A DNA stretch of 64,000 bases from Bartonella sp. M0283 (GTDB taxonomy: Bacteria > Pseudomonadota > Alphaproteobacteria > Rhizobiales > Rhizobiaceae), in NCBI RefSeq assembly GCF_016100455.1, contig NZ_JACFSK010000001.1, positions 1,116,001 through 1,180,000 of the forward strand, given 5' to 3'. Made by a program: the position numbers and the translations under genes. The notes beneath the pieces were generated by a model. That model was not told the DNA's origin and searched no databases. It was given only the letters and a program-made list of their open reading frames with translations. This document shows, in pieces, positions 18,762 to 28,938 of the stretch; the first letter of the stretch is position 1, and every line of letters starts with the position of its first letter.

Positions 18762-19468
18762 TGATACCCGACTTTTTGCATTTTATCGTCAATCCGGATA
18801 TTTTGAGCCGCTATGGCCCGAAATTTATTGATGGTTTTTTTGTCACCGTAAAGCTCGTAGCACTTTCCTATACGGTCGGCTTTTTCTTGAGCATCATGAT
18901 AACATTTGCTTGGCGCTCGAAACATTCGTTTCTGCGTTTACCAGCTCGTATTTACATCTATTTCTTCCGTGGGTCGCCGCTCCTTGCACAATTATTTCTC
19001 TTTTATTACGGCATCGGCTCATTCAGTGTTTTTTGGAAAAGCGTCGGATTGTGGTGGTTTTTCCAAAGCTCATGGTGGTGTTGTCTGTTCATTTTTGCGT
19101 TGAATACCGCTGCTTATCAGGCAGAAATTTTCCGCGGCAGCATGCAATCGGTACCTAACGGACAATATGAAGCGGCCAAAGCATTGGGGCTCTCCCGGAA
19201 AACCACATTCATCCGTGTTATATTACCGCAATCCATGATCATGGCATTGCGTCCTTTAGGAAACGAGTTCATCCTTATGATCAAAGCCAGTGCGGTTGCA
19301 TCTCTCGTAACAGTTTATGATCTGATGGGCGTTGCCAAACTTGCCTATTCACGTACATTCGATTTTCAGGTCTATATCTGGGCGGCTGTACTTTATCTGA
19401 TTATCGTTGAAATTGTTCGGCGCTTGATCGGCGTGACAGAACGTAGACTGACACGTCATCTGCGTTAA
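18758..19468 (+). CDS. amino acid ABC transporter permease (second)
   Basis: A 236-residue HisM/ArtM-type permease that pairs with the preceding one to form the heterodimeric channel. The EAA loop is YEAAKALGLSRKTTFIRVILPQ (about 144-165). Its start overlaps the upstream stop (ATGA), implying coupled translation. About five hydrophobic segments are visible. Confidence 0.92.
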   Translation: MMIPDFLHFIVNPDILSRYGPKFIDGFFVTVKLVALSYTVGFFLSIMITFAWRSKHSFLRLPARIYIYFFRGSPLLAQLFLFYYGIGSFSVFWKSVGLWWFFQSSWWCCLFIFALNTAAYQAEIFRGSMQSVPNGQYEAAKALGLSRKTTFIRVILPQSMIMALRPLGNEFILMIKASAVASLVTVYDLMGVAKLAYSRTFDFQVYIWAAVLYLIIVEIVRRLIGVTERRLTRHLR

Positions 19469-19507
19469 TGTCAGCCGAATAAAAGAGGATTGCGGGATTA
19501 CGTTCAA

Positions 19508-20755
19508 ATGAAAAAATTTGATGTTATCGTGCTCGGAGCCGGAATCGTCGGCGTATGCACATGTTTACATCTTCAATTGAGAGGCTATCATGTCTGCCTT
19601 GTCGATAAAAAAGACCCCGGACAAGGGACAAGTTACGGCAATGCGGGACTGATCGAGAGATCAAGCGTCATTCCTTACCATTTTCCCCGTGAATTTTCGC
19701 GTCTTATCGCCTATGCATTCAATCATCAAACCGATGTGCGGTTTGACTGGAGTTACCTGCCGCACATAGCACCATGGCTTTTCAGGTTCTGGCACCAATC
19801 ATCGCCAAAGAACTTAAAAAAATCGACATTGGCTTTGTTGCCGCTTATCGAAAATAGCGTCAAAGAACACGATTTTTTAGCCGAATTAGCCGGTGCTACT
19901 TCTTTTATTGAGCCGAAGGGCTGGCTCGAGATATTCCGCACCGATAAAGATTTTGACAAAGCGAAAAACCATCTTCTTACGCTTGATCGTTTTCACCTCA
20001 ATTATGATGTTCTTGACCGGAACGCTTTAATTCAGCGTGTTCCATCTATCAGTCCGCAGCTTGTCGGCGGTATTCATTGGCTTGACCCGAAAACTGTCAA
20101 TGATCCCGGCGGGTTGACCGCCGCTTATGCGCGTTATTTCATCAAACAAGGTGGGAATTTCGTGACACTCGATGCTTTGAAAACCGAATATAATAACGGG
20201 CTCTGGCAAATAAATGATAACGGCATATCAATCGGGGCACCTGATATTGTGGTTGCTCTTGGCCCCCAGTCGGTCCAATTTATGAACAAATTCGGCTATC
20301 ATCACATTCCGTTTGCCGTAAAACGTGGCTATCATATTCACTTCCGCCAAGTTGACGAGAAGACTGTTCTTCGACATTCTATATGTGATCCCGTCGCCGG
20401 TTTTGTATTGGCGCCAATGCGTCAAGGAATCCGGCTCACGACAGGAATCGAATTTGCAAGTCCGAAAGCCCCGCCTTATTGGACACAATTAAAGCGGGCT
20501 GAAAAAATTGCAAAAAACATTTTTCCGCTCGGTGAATATGTCGAGACCGAACCTTGGCTCGGTGAACGCCCTTGTCTTTCTGACATGCGCCCGATTATCG
20601 GAAAAGCTCCCGCTCACAAGGGCCTTTGGCTCAATTTTGGCCATGCACACCATGGATTGACGCTTGGAGCGGTTAGTGGAAAATTACTTGCCGAGATAAT
20701 GGCGGGTGAACAACCATTGACATCTCCTGATGCTTTCAGTCTAACACGGTTTTGA
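19508..20755 (+). CDS. FAD-dependent amino acid oxidoreductase (DadA/DAO family)
   Basis: A 415-residue flavoprotein. The N-terminal dinucleotide fold [21 protein letters not shown] gives the GxGxxG motif, followed by [17 protein letters not shown], characteristic of D-amino acid dehydrogenases. The C-terminus has [21 protein letters not shown] and [15 protein letters not shown], the conserved FAD-closing region of DadA-like enzymes. It would oxidatively deaminate an amino acid (D-Ala, D-Arg, proline or similar) at the inner membrane. Its place inside an ABC amino-acid operon says that the substrate is imported by that system. ATG 19508 is preferred to an upstream TTG. Confidence 0.88.
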   Translation: MKKFDVIVLGAGIVGVCTCLHLQLRGYHVCLVDKKDPGQGTSYGNAGLIERSSVIPYHFPREFSRLIAYAFNHQTDVRFDWSYLPHIAPWLFRFWHQSSPKNLKKSTLALLPLIENSVKEHDFLAELAGATSFIEPKGWLEIFRTDKDFDKAKNHLLTLDRFHLNYDVLDRNALIQRVPSISPQLVGGIHWLDPKTVNDPGGLTAAYARYFIKQGGNFVTLDALKTEYNNGLWQINDNGISIGAPDIVVALGPQSVQFMNKFGYHHIPFAVKRGYHIHFRQVDEKTVLRHSICDPVAGFVLAPMRQGIRLTTGIEFASPKAPPYWTQLKRAEKIAKNIFPLGEYVETEPWLGERPCLSDMRPIIGKAPAHKGLWLNFGHAHHGLTLGAVSGKLLAEIMAGEQPLTSPDAFSLTRF

Positions 20756-20780
20756 GAACCAGAAACGGAGAACAACAACA

Positions 20781-21560
20781 ATGGCGGCAGTTCAGCACAA
20801 TAACAACGATAAAGCCAAATCTGATGAACATGTCATTGTCATTCAAGAATTAAACAAGTGGTACGGTGAATTTCAGGCCCTTCATAATATCTCCCTTGAC
20901 GTTAAAGCGGGAGAACGCATTGTTTTATGTGGGCCATCTGGTTCCGGTAAATCAACCCTTATCCGCTGCATAAACCAGCTCGAAGTGCCCGAACAAGGCA
21001 GCATCCGCATTTATGGCGTCGATATCATGACTGCAGCGCCACAAGAGCAAAAAAAGGTGCTCCGCGAAGTTGGCATGGTATTCCAGCATTTTAATCTCTT
21101 TCCCCATATGACTGTCATGCAAAATTGCATTCTTGCACCCATGACCGTTCAAGGACTGACAAAGGAAAAGGCAAAAGAGCGCGCAATCAAATATTTGAGT
21201 AAGGTCGGTATTGAGGCCCATAGCGAGAAATACCCGTCCCAATTATCCGGTGGACAGCAGCAACGCGTTGCGATTGCTCGTGCTCTTTGTATGGAACCCA
21301 AGGTCATGTTGTTTGATGAACCAACCTCGGCTCTTGATCCGGAAATGGTCGGAGAAGTTCTGGATGTTATTGTCAAGCTTGCCGAAACCGGCATGACCAT
21401 GCTTTGCGTCACACATGAAATGGGATTTGCGCGCGAAGTTTCAGAACGTGTTCTTTTTCTCGAAAATGGAAAGATTCTTGAGGACACAACACCTGATAAA
21501 TTCTTCTCAAACCCTGATAATCAAAGGGCTAAAGATTTTCTCGCAAAAATAAAACATTAA
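20781..21560 (+). CDS. amino acid ABC transporter ATP-binding protein
   Basis: A 259-residue ATPase of the GlnQ/HisP class powering the two permeases. Walker [10 protein letters not shown] is near residue 52, the Q-loop lies in [13 protein letters not shown], the signature is LSGGQQQR, Walker [13 protein letters not shown], and the switch His is in VTHEMGFA. All are intact. It begins 26 nt after the oxidase gene. The 288 bp downstream, convergent with lpxB, contain no clear T-run terminator. Confidence 0.95.
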   Translation: MAAVQHNNNDKAKSDEHVIVIQELNKWYGEFQALHNISLDVKAGERIVLCGPSGSGKSTLIRCINQLEVPEQGSIRIYGVDIMTAAPQEQKKVLREVGMVFQHFNLFPHMTVMQNCILAPMTVQGLTKEKAKERAIKYLSKVGIEAHSEKYPSQLSGGQQQRVAIARALCMEPKVMLFDEPTSALDPEMVGEVLDVIVKLAETGMTMLCVTHEMGFAREVSERVLFLENGKILEDTTPDKFFSNPDNQRAKDFLAKIKH

Positions 21561-21848
21561 TGTTCGAATGTTAAACCGGTTCATGAATGGCGTTTTTCAA
21601 CGAAATTACGCCCTATGATGACTGAAACAGTTTCATCCGCCTGTTTCGACAAATTTTAACGGGCTGCACAAAACGTTTTGGTAGCTAAAGCAATTCCGCA
21701 ATAAGTACGTAGATAATTGCAAATTTTCGGCAGACACATATTCGATAGGCGCATTTATTTAAAAATAACCTGAATTAGGTCGGGTGCTGTTTTCCATTTC
21801 ACCCAGCTTCGAGGAAGCTCCAGTGCCCTGATAAGCGATACAAGCTTT

Positions 21849-23015
21849 TCAATGAAGCTTCAAATATTTCAACAAGGCTTGCGACGCAATTTCGCCAGAC
21901 GGTGCAGATGTTTTCATCGTCGTTTTGATCAAAGAAAATCCGTCAAGTTGGGCTTGACGAACCGGCCCGGCAACAACCAATTGTTCGACCTGACGGGCAA
22001 GCATACCGGGACGCAAAAATTCATTGAAATATTCCGGAACAACCGGCCGATCGGCGATGATATTAGGCAATGCAGCGCTCCACACTTTTACCCGCGGTAA
22101 AATGAAGGTTTTTGAAAAAAGATCCGCTTTATAGCCAAGAACCATTGGAATATTAGCAAGGGCTAGTTCCAGAGAAACGGTACCGGAAGCAGCCAGTGCC
22201 GCATCAGCTTTTGCAAAAGCTGCCCATTTTTCCTCTTCACCAACCACAATATCAACTTTCACTCGCCATTCACTCATAAGCTTGCGCACACTGTCCGCAA
22301 GCCTTGGCAGAGTAGGCAAAACAAAATTGATAGCTGGCTGCCGTTTTTTTAAAATTTCCAAAGCTGCCCCGAAAATCGGCATCAAGCCACGAATTTCAAA
22401 ATGTCTCGAGCCCGGTAATATGACCACTGTCGGCGCCAACTTTTTCTCTTCCAAATGGCGCAACCGCATTCTTTCCATTGCCAGCAATGGCGGATAGGTC
22501 AACAATCTATGACCGACATAAGTTGCCGGGGGCCCTTGCAAATCATGCATAACTTTTTTTTCGAAAGGGAGCACAACAAGAACATGGTCGATATAGGAAC
22601 ACATTGCCTTGGCTCGTTCGGGGCGCCACGCCCAAACCGAAGGAGCAATATATTTTATGATAGGGATTTGAGGCGCGAATTTCCGGACTTTTTTCGCAAC
22701 ACGGTGGGTAAAGTCCGGACTATCGATAATGATCAGACAATCAGGCTTTTCATCAGCAATAAACCGCGCAAGACGATGTATATGCAGGATGAGCTTCGGC
22801 AGTTTTTTCAAAACAGCACCAAGCCCCATTAAAGCTATGTCATCGACATTAAAGGCACTTTTTAGCCCCAATGCTTCAAGATGTGAGCCGCCGACGCCTA
22901 TGAGTTTGATATTGCGTCCGGTTTTTCGCGCCAGTGCCGATATCAGATCTGCTCCCAGCAAATCTCCCGATTCCTCGCCGGCAACGATAGCAATTTTAAT
23001 AGGACCATCAGACAT
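21849..23015 (-). CDS. lpxB: lipid-A-disaccharide synthase
   Basis: Condenses UDP-2,3-diacylglucosamine with lipid X to form the lipid A disaccharide at the inner membrane. 388 residues; the N-terminal glycosyltransferase-B motif AGEESGDLLGADLI and the segment APSVWAWRPERAKAM are intact. ATG 23015 gives the family N-terminus MSDGPIKIAIVAGEESG and overlaps lpxI by 8 nt; 18 further open codons upstream are not used in relatives. It is the last gene of the lpx cluster. Confidence 0.95.
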   Translation of the reverse strand: MSDGPIKIAIVAGEESGDLLGADLISALARKTGRNIKLIGVGGSHLEALGLKSAFNVDDIALMGLGAVLKKLPKLILHIHRLARFIADEKPDCLIIIDSPDFTHRVAKKVRKFAPQIPIIKYIAPSVWAWRPERAKAMCSYIDHVLVVLPFEKKVMHDLQGPPATYVGHRLLTYPPLLAMERMRLRHLEEKKLAPTVVILPGSRHFEIRGLMPIFGAALEILKKRQPAINFVLPTLPRLADSVRKLMSEWRVKVDIVVGEEEKWAAFAKADAALAASGTVSLELALANIPMVLGYKADLFSKTFILPRVKVWSAALPNIIADRPVVPEYFNEFLRPGMLARQVEQLVVAGPVRQAQLDGFSLIKTTMKTSAPSGEIASQALLKYLKLH

Positions 23016-23880
23016 ATTCGTTCTTTCCGAAGGTCTCGATAAAAAGCGAACATTTATCTGCTTGTTCAACCGTTTCTTTTAATGAAACGATGAAAGTCCG
23101 TTCTGCTTCGACGGCAACACCATCCAAATGACATTGTTTGGCATGGATAATTGTTTCAGGCCCAATGGTGGGCAAATCGGCTCTTTCATCCTGTTGTTCT
23201 TTAGCTCGCTTGACCAGCACACCCCCTGTTAGAGGAATGCGTTTTTCATTACGCATTTCCGTGACACGGCGCAACATGTTATCGGTACCCTCCGCACCTT
23301 CAACGGCCACGACGCGCCCTTTTACAGCAACTGCTCCCTGACCGATATCAAGTTTTCCCAAAATTGCAGCTGCCTCCGCTGCAAGCATAATATCCCGCCA
23401 ATTTTTTTCGTCAGCGCGTTTCTTCGTCAGATTGAATCCTTTGGGTGCCAATAATTGTGGAACGACTTCGTGGGCGCCCACAACATGAAAACCATATTTT
23501 TCGACAACGCTAATGAAGGCTTTCAAAAGTGCATCGTCTCCCTGCCCCAAAGCACGAAACAATTTTGGCAATGCTGATAACGTTGTCCAATCAGGGCGCA
23601 GATCTTTGAGATTAGGCCGACTTTTGACACCACCTGCCAATATAACATTGGTGATATTCGCTTTTTTCAAAGCTTTTATCAGTCTTGCTAGCTGTACGAC
23701 CGAGATTTCACAATGATCATAGGAGTAAAGTCTCGGATCGGCCTCGCCTTTCAGTGGAACAAGAAACGGCTTTCCCCCCATTTCTTCTATTGCGTTGGCA
23801 ACAGCCAAAGGCAAAACACCATTTCCCGCGATGATAGCGGTGCGACCGGAAAGGCTACGTTTTGTGTCGCCCTTCCCCAT
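23008..23880 (-). CDS. lpxI: UDP-2,3-diacylglucosamine diphosphatase LpxI (DUF1009)
   Basis: LpxI hydrolyses UDP-2,3-diacylglucosamine to lipid X, replacing LpxH in most alphaproteobacteria. The 290-residue protein has the N-terminal AIIAGNGVLPLAVANAI and the catalytic-domain segments KGRVVAVEGAEGTDNMLRRV and PTIGPETI. Its position between lpxA and lpxB is the classic arrangement. ATG 23880 lies 2 nt after the lpxA stop; an overlapping TTG at 23886 is the alternative. Confidence 0.94.
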   Translation of the reverse strand: MGKGDTKRSLSGRTAIIAGNGVLPLAVANAIEEMGGKPFLVPLKGEADPRLYSYDHCEISVVQLARLIKALKKANITNVILAGGVKSRPNLKDLRPDWTTLSALPKLFRALGQGDDALLKAFISVVEKYGFHVVGAHEVVPQLLAPKGFNLTKKRADEKNWRDIMLAAEAAAILGKLDIGQGAVAVKGRVVAVEGAEGTDNMLRRVTEMRNEKRIPLTGGVLVKRAKEQQDERADLPTIGPETIIHAKQCHLDGVAVEAERTFIVSLKETVEQADKCSLFIETFGKNEYV

Positions 23881-23882
23881 AC

Positions 23883-24710
23883 TCAATATCCGATTTCGTC
23901 GCTGCTATTTGTATTATCGAGTTTTGGCGTACAAAATGCGCGTTTATGATCAGCTTCAACAAAATCGATAATGTCAGTTACCGCTTTTGAAGCTGGATAG
24001 GCATTACGCACATCAGTGGCTCTTTCGGCAATGGGTTTGGTTCTGTCAAAGAGCATCGGTACAGCATGACGCACAGCGTGAATTTCACTATGCGGCAAAC
24101 CTGATCTTTTCATGCCTATAATATTCAAGCCACCAAGCCATGCGTGGACGCCGATAGCAGACCCGTAGGGAATGAGATCACCAACCAGAGCGGCCAAACC
24201 ACCAACAAAAGCATGATGCCCGACACGAACGAATTGATGAACCGCACCGCCACCACCAATAATCACGTAATCACCGATCACAACATGGCCACCGATCATC
24301 ACATTGTTGGAAAATGTTACATGATTTCCCAAGGCACAATCATGAGCCACATGGGCATAAGCCAAAAATTCGCAATCATCGCCAACCGTTGTTGTTCCAC
24401 GGCTTGTATCCGACCCGCGATGCATGGTGACACCTTCACGGATGATGCAATTTTTTCCGATAACCAAAGTGGTACGTCCACCTTTGTGTTTATTATTTTG
24501 AGGATCTCCCCCTAAAACAGCATTCGGATAGACAAGAGCGTTTGCCCCCAATGTGGTTGGGCCCATTATGACAACATGGCTCAACAAACGGGAATCATCG
24601 CCAATGACAGCGTCCGCGCTTACGGTACAAAAAGGCCCGATTTTTACATTGGTACCAAGTTCTGCACCTTTTTCCACAATCGCAGTTGGATGAATTTCAA
24701 CACCGGACAT
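23883..24710 (-). CDS. lpxA: acyl-ACP--UDP-N-acetylglucosamine O-acyltransferase
   Basis: Catalyses the first step of lipid A synthesis, transferring a 3-hydroxyacyl chain to UDP-GlcNAc. 275 residues; the first two thirds are left-handed beta-helix hexapeptide repeats (IGPFCTVSADAVIGDDSRL and others). The catalytic histidine is in LAYAHVAHDCALGN. The helical C-terminal domain ends near SSDEIGY. It follows fabZ by 9 nt in the operon. Confidence 0.96.
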   Translation of the reverse strand: MSGVEIHPTAIVEKGAELGTNVKIGPFCTVSADAVIGDDSRLLSHVVIMGPTTLGANALVYPNAVLGGDPQNNKHKGGRTTLVIGKNCIIREGVTMHRGSDTSRGTTTVGDDCEFLAYAHVAHDCALGNHVTFSNNVMIGGHVVIGDYVIIGGGGAVHQFVRVGHHAFVGGLAALVGDLIPYGSAIGVHAWLGGLNIIGMKRSGLPHSEIHAVRHAVPMLFDRTKPIAERATDVRNAYPASKAVTDIIDFVEADHKRAFCTPKLDNTNSSDEIGY

Positions 24711-24719
24711 TCTAGAACC

Positions 24720-25199
24720 CTATTCTTCTTTATTCTCGGCAACCGCAATCATAGCAGCAACTTCCGCTTCTGCCACGCGATTTCCATCAACTTCCGCAAG
24801 GCAAGAAAAGCGTCTGATTCCACCATGTTGTTTCAATTTCTTGACATGGAGCCTCAACTGATCTCCCGGCACAACAGGTTTACGGAATTTTGCTTTATCG
24901 ACGGTCATGAGATAAACAACGCCGGGTTTTTCGTCGCCCTGAACAAGCAACGAAATTGCGCCGGCAGTCTGAGCCATCGCTTCAATGATTAGCACACCCG
25001 GCATAATCGGGTTTTCCGGAAAATGGCCTGTGAAGTGCGGTTCGTTTACCGTAACATTTTTAATGCCGATTGCCGATTGATCACCATCAATATCAATAAT
25101 ACGATCGATAAGAAGAAACGGGTAACGATGAGGCAATATTGACAGCAGTTTACGAATGTCAACTGCCTCCAGACTGTTCTTCTCAACAGCAGCGTTCAT
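24720..25199 (-). CDS. fabZ: 3-hydroxyacyl-ACP dehydratase
   Basis: Dehydrates 3-hydroxyacyl-ACP during fatty acid elongation and so competes with LpxA/LpxD for the same acyl substrates. The 159-residue hot-dog protein has [12 protein letters not shown], the catalytic His in [16 protein letters not shown] and the catalytic Glu in [11 protein letters not shown]. It starts 4 nt after the lpxD stop, between lpxD and lpxA as usual. Confidence 0.96.
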   Translation of the reverse strand: MNAAVEKNSLEAVDIRKLLSILPHRYPFLLIDRIIDIDGDQSAIGIKNVTVNEPHFTGHFPENPIMPGVLIIEAMAQTAGAISLLVQGDEKPGVVYLMTVDKAKFRKPVVPGDQLRLHVKKLKQHGGIRRFSCLAEVDGNRVAEAEVAAMIAVAENKEE

Positions 25200-25203
25200 C
25201 TTG

Positions 25204-26247
25204 TCATTTCTCCTTATTGAACTTTGTCATATTTCTTAGCGCCGCAACTTCGCGGAACCATTGTTTGATCGGGCGAGCGGGGCTACCACCCCATTTTTCG
25301 CCGTCAGGTATGTCATTCATAACGCCGCTTGCTGCAGCAATTTGCACACGCGAGCCAATTTTTACGTGATCAGCCAAGCCGACACTTCCGCCCAATTGCG
25401 TCATATCACCAATTGTGGAACTACCCGCAATTCCACAATGCGCTGCAATCAAACAAAAACGCCCGATTTGCACATTATGAGCAATTTGAACCAGATTATC
25501 TATTTTTGTTCCTTCGCCGATAACTGTATCTTTCAGTGCCCCACGGTCAACTGTTGTATTGGCACCGATTTCTACATCATCCTGAATAATAACACGCCCA
25601 AGCTGTGGAATTTTTTCAATGCCGCTTGGTCCACCAACATAACCGAACCCGTCCTGACCAATTCTCACTCCCGGATAAAGACGTACCCGATTGCCTATAA
25701 AGCTATACTGAATTGAAACAGATGGCGCGATATAACATTCACGCCCTACCCGACAATTTTCACCGATGACGGCCGTTGAGGAAACAAGCGTACCGCTCCC
25801 TACTTCTGCACCGCGTCCGATAACAGCACCCGGTTCGACAGTCACTCCTTCTTCGAGTTTTGCCTCCGGATGAACAAAAGCTTTTGGTGAAACGCCATAT
25901 TCTCCAAACCAAGGGGCCGGTGTTGAAGCTGTCGGAAACAGGATGCGTCCAATCATAGCAAAATCGCGATGTGGCGATTGCGTTACAAGAGTCGCAATAT
26001 TATCCGGAACTTTGGAAGCAACATCTTCGGAACAGAAAACGGCAAGAGCCTGGCTCCCGAGCAACGCCTTTGCAAATTTCCTACTTTCGACAAAAACGAG
26101 AGAACCCGGCTCCGCATTATCAAGCGAAGAAAGATGCTTGATTACTGAACCACTTAATTCAGGATTGCGTAAAGCGGCACCTGTTAAAGCTGCCGCCTCG
26201 CCAACAGTCAACTGTCGGGACGGCGTAAAAAATAATGAATCCGCCAT
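25204..26247 (-). CDS. lpxD: UDP-3-O-(3-hydroxyacyl)glucosamine N-acyltransferase
   Basis: Adds the second acyl chain in lipid A synthesis. 347 residues: an N-terminal uridine-binding domain (about 1-105), then beta-helix hexapeptide repeats ([21 protein letters not shown] onward). The catalytic histidine lies in [20 protein letters not shown], and [20 protein letters not shown] follows. It follows bamA by 47 nt, linking outer-membrane protein assembly to LPS synthesis. Confidence 0.96.
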   Translation of the reverse strand: MADSLFFTPSRQLTVGEAAALTGAALRNPELSGSVIKHLSSLDNAEPGSLVFVESRKFAKALLGSQALAVFCSEDVASKVPDNIATLVTQSPHRDFAMIGRILFPTASTPAPWFGEYGVSPKAFVHPEAKLEEGVTVEPGAVIGRGAEVGSGTLVSSTAVIGENCRVGRECYIAPSVSIQYSFIGNRVRLYPGVRIGQDGFGYVGGPSGIEKIPQLGRVIIQDDVEIGANTTVDRGALKDTVIGEGTKIDNLVQIAHNVQIGRFCLIAAHCGIAGSSTIGDMTQLGGSVGLADHVKIGSRVQIAAASGVMNDIPDGEKWGGSPARPIKQWFREVAALRNMTKFNKEK

Positions 26248-26294
26248 CAGAACACTTTCTCTCCCGACCCTTCAAGATCGGGAGAAAGGAAAAA

Positions 26295-28709
26295 TTAGAA
26301 CTTGGTCGAGACACCAAAGTTGAAGTTCTGTGTCCGGTCACCGCTCTCTTTAGCAACAGGCCAAGCATAGTCAAAGCGCAATGGCCCAAATGGCGAAGCC
26401 CACATCAAGCTGACACCGGCAGATGCACGCCATGCACTTTCATCACCAGTAACTGCTTGTTCAAAATCATAGACCGGATCATACTTATTGCCATAAAGAG
26501 TTGCCGTATCTGCGAAGAACGCACCACGCATACCCAAGCTATCCGGAACGACCGGCATCGGGAATTGGATTTCCGCTGTGGCATTCATATAGGTTGTGCC
26601 ACCGAGGAAGTACTTATCTCCATCTGTAGACCGTTGACGTGGACCGATACCATTATATTTGAAACCACGTATCATGTCCGAATTGCTCTTGAACATATCG
26701 AAGATACGGACACCATCGTCACCGATCTCGTGGATATAACCACCGCCGACCGACAACAACCCAACGAGATCGTATGTTTCCGAAATCGTCTTGTACATCA
26801 TGGCCTTACCGGTCGTCTTCAAGAAGTTCGCGTCACCGCCGACACCGGCATATTCCTGAATACCGCGAATAAAGAGACCATCATGCGGATTTTTCATGTC
26901 ATCTATCGTATTATAAGTCAAACCATAGCTGACTGACGAACGGATCCACGGACTATTCTTCGAAGCCTCAACAATGGCACCGGAATAATCTTTCATCTCT
27001 TCATATTCTTTACTCGTACCGTTCTCTCTTGCACGATCGTCATAGCGATGCTTATGGTCAAGATCATATTCTTCCTGAACATAGTTATAAGCGATGCTAC
27101 CGGTCAACTGCTCGGTAATCGGCACACCAAAACGAACCGAACCGCCTGTTTGCTTGACATCATAATCGTCATTCATGCGATATGTACGACGGAAAATATC
27201 AAAACCGGCTGACAAGCGATAACCAAGGAAATAAGGCTCGGTAAATGACAAATTATAGTTACGTGCGTCGTCTTCACCAGCACCGGCACCAATACGGACA
27301 TATTGGCCGCGCCCCAAGAAGTTACGCTCTGTAATTGAAGCTTCAACCGAAGCACCCGGCGAATCACCACCTGTTGTATAACCGCCACCGATCGAGAACT
27401 CACCAGTCGATTTTTCGGTCACATCAACAACAAGGATAACCTGATCAGGTTCTGAGCCCGGTGCTGTCGAAACATTGACAGTCTGGAAGAAGCCCAACCC
27501 TTCAAGGCGCCGTTTAGCACGCTGCACCATTGTCTGGTTATAAGCATCACCTTCGTTCAGGTCGAGTTCGCGACGGATAACATAGTCACGTGTTTTATCG
27601 TTACCGCGAATTTCAATGCGCTCGACATAGGCTCTTGGCCCCTGATCGATATTATAAACGATAGACATCGTATGATTATTGAAATCACGGTCACCACGCG
27701 GCTCAACTTTAGCAAAAGCATAGCCCGAATCAGCAACTTTGTTATTGATTGCCAATACCGAGTCTTCAATGCGCTTGGCCGAATAGACATCACCTTCATG
27801 GGTCTTCAGCACTTTTTGCATCGACTGGGTATCAATCCCTTCAATCGTGCTATCAACCTGTACATCGCCTAATTTATAGCGGGCACCTTCATCAACAACG
27901 AATTTGATTTTATAGGAATTACTGGCTTCATCGAATGTCGCATCAGCCGAAACAATCTGAAAATCTGCATAACCGTGATTGAAATAGAAACGGCGTAAAG
28001 CTTCCTGATCAGCCTGCAAGCGATCGTCACTATAAACATCGCCTCTGGTCAGCCAGGAGAGGATATTGGAGCGTTTGGTCGCGATAACATCACGCAGACG
28101 GCGGTTACCAAAAGCCTTATTTCCTTCAAAGGTAATATCGTCAATTTTGGTTTTCTTGCCTTCTGTGATCTTGAAGACGACGTTCACACGTCCTTGCCCG
28201 AGATCGACAGTCTGAGCCGAAACCTCAGCATCATTACGACCTACATAACGATAGGCATCACGAATGGACTGTTCGTCGGATGCAAGTTTGGCAGGATCGA
28301 AAGCTTCGCGTGGCTTGAGCGAAATAACGCGCTGCAAATCAGGATCTTTGACCTTTTTATTGCCTTGGAAAAGCACCTGATTGACGACTTCGTACTCCTT
28401 GACAGAAACGACGAGCGTACCACCAACCTGCTTCATCTTGACGTCGGAAAACAGCCCCATTGCAAAAAGCCGCTTCAAACCTTCATCAATATCATTATTG
28501 GAAAAATTCTTTCCAACCTTGATACCCGTGTTATCACGAATCGTCTGTGCGTCAACACGCTGGTTGCCACGAACCTCGATGGAGTGAACGACAGCCGCCT
28601 GTGCAACCCCCATTCCCAAAACCGAGACAGTTACAGTTGCCGGAACGGCCATTGCTACTGTAAGTGCCAGTGCAGATGCTGCGCTAAGAAATTTCGAATT
28701 CGCCGTCAT
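26295..28709 (-). CDS. bamA: outer membrane protein assembly factor BamA
   Basis: The essential insertase that folds beta-barrel proteins into the outer membrane. The 804-residue precursor has a long signal peptide (to about residue 38, GMGVAQA). Five POTRA domains follow (about 40-440; the first starts VVHSIEVRGNQRVDAQTI). The 16-stranded barrel contains the conserved IRGF motif (MIRGFKYNGIGPRQ, about 650) and ends in a C-terminal phenylalanine (NFGVSTKF). Relatives are called Omp85/Omp1 in Brucella. It follows rseP after a 229-bp gap, so it may also have its own promoter. Confidence 0.97.
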   Translation of the reverse strand: MTANSKFLSAASALALTVAMAVPATVTVSVLGMGVAQAAVVHSIEVRGNQRVDAQTIRDNTGIKVGKNFSNNDIDEGLKRLFAMGLFSDVKMKQVGGTLVVSVKEYEVVNQVLFQGNKKVKDPDLQRVISLKPREAFDPAKLASDEQSIRDAYRYVGRNDAEVSAQTVDLGQGRVNVVFKITEGKKTKIDDITFEGNKAFGNRRLRDVIATKRSNILSWLTRGDVYSDDRLQADQEALRRFYFNHGYADFQIVSADATFDEASNSYKIKFVVDEGARYKLGDVQVDSTIEGIDTQSMQKVLKTHEGDVYSAKRIEDSVLAINNKVADSGYAFAKVEPRGDRDFNNHTMSIVYNIDQGPRAYVERIEIRGNDKTRDYVIRRELDLNEGDAYNQTMVQRAKRRLEGLGFFQTVNVSTAPGSEPDQVILVVDVTEKSTGEFSIGGGYTTGGDSPGASVEASITERNFLGRGQYVRIGAGAGEDDARNYNLSFTEPYFLGYRLSAGFDIFRRTYRMNDDYDVKQTGGSVRFGVPITEQLTGSIAYNYVQEEYDLDHKHRYDDRARENGTSKEYEEMKDYSGAIVEASKNSPWIRSSVSYGLTYNTIDDMKNPHDGLFIRGIQEYAGVGGDANFLKTTGKAMMYKTISETYDLVGLLSVGGGYIHEIGDDGVRIFDMFKSNSDMIRGFKYNGIGPRQRSTDGDKYFLGGTTYMNATAEIQFPMPVVPDSLGMRGAFFADTATLYGNKYDPVYDFEQAVTGDESAWRASAGVSLMWASPFGPLRFDYAWPVAKESGDRTQNFNFGVSTKF

Positions 28710-28835
28710 TGGCTTCTTTACCCTTGTTTATTTGTTTCCAGACACATCGTGTCCAAAAATGCTTATATACCCCTAATAGCGGGTTTTTTTATACAAGCAA
28801 GGCCTTCCGTTAAAATCTGCCTACTTCTTTACTCA

Positions 28836-28855
28836 CCGTGGCATGTATGCCACGG
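28836..28855. promoter_or_regulatory. 20-bp inverted repeat between rseP and bamA
   Basis: CCGTGGCATGTATGCCACGG is a 9-bp inverted repeat around a GT centre. No T-run follows on either strand, so it is not a simple terminator. It lies 127 bp before the bamA ATG and could be an operator or an mRNA stem-loop. Confidence 0.45.
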
Positions 28856-28938
28856 CATTTCACAAATATGGTAAACAGTTTACATCATTTTTAAATAACA
28901 AACATCGCTCAACTTGATAAACTGTTAACATAGCTTAA

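Noticed and set aside
21623-21635. TGAAACAGTTTCA palindrome between the ABC ATPase and lpxB genes
   Set aside because: Short stem with a one-base centre and no T-run; not enough to call a terminator or operator.
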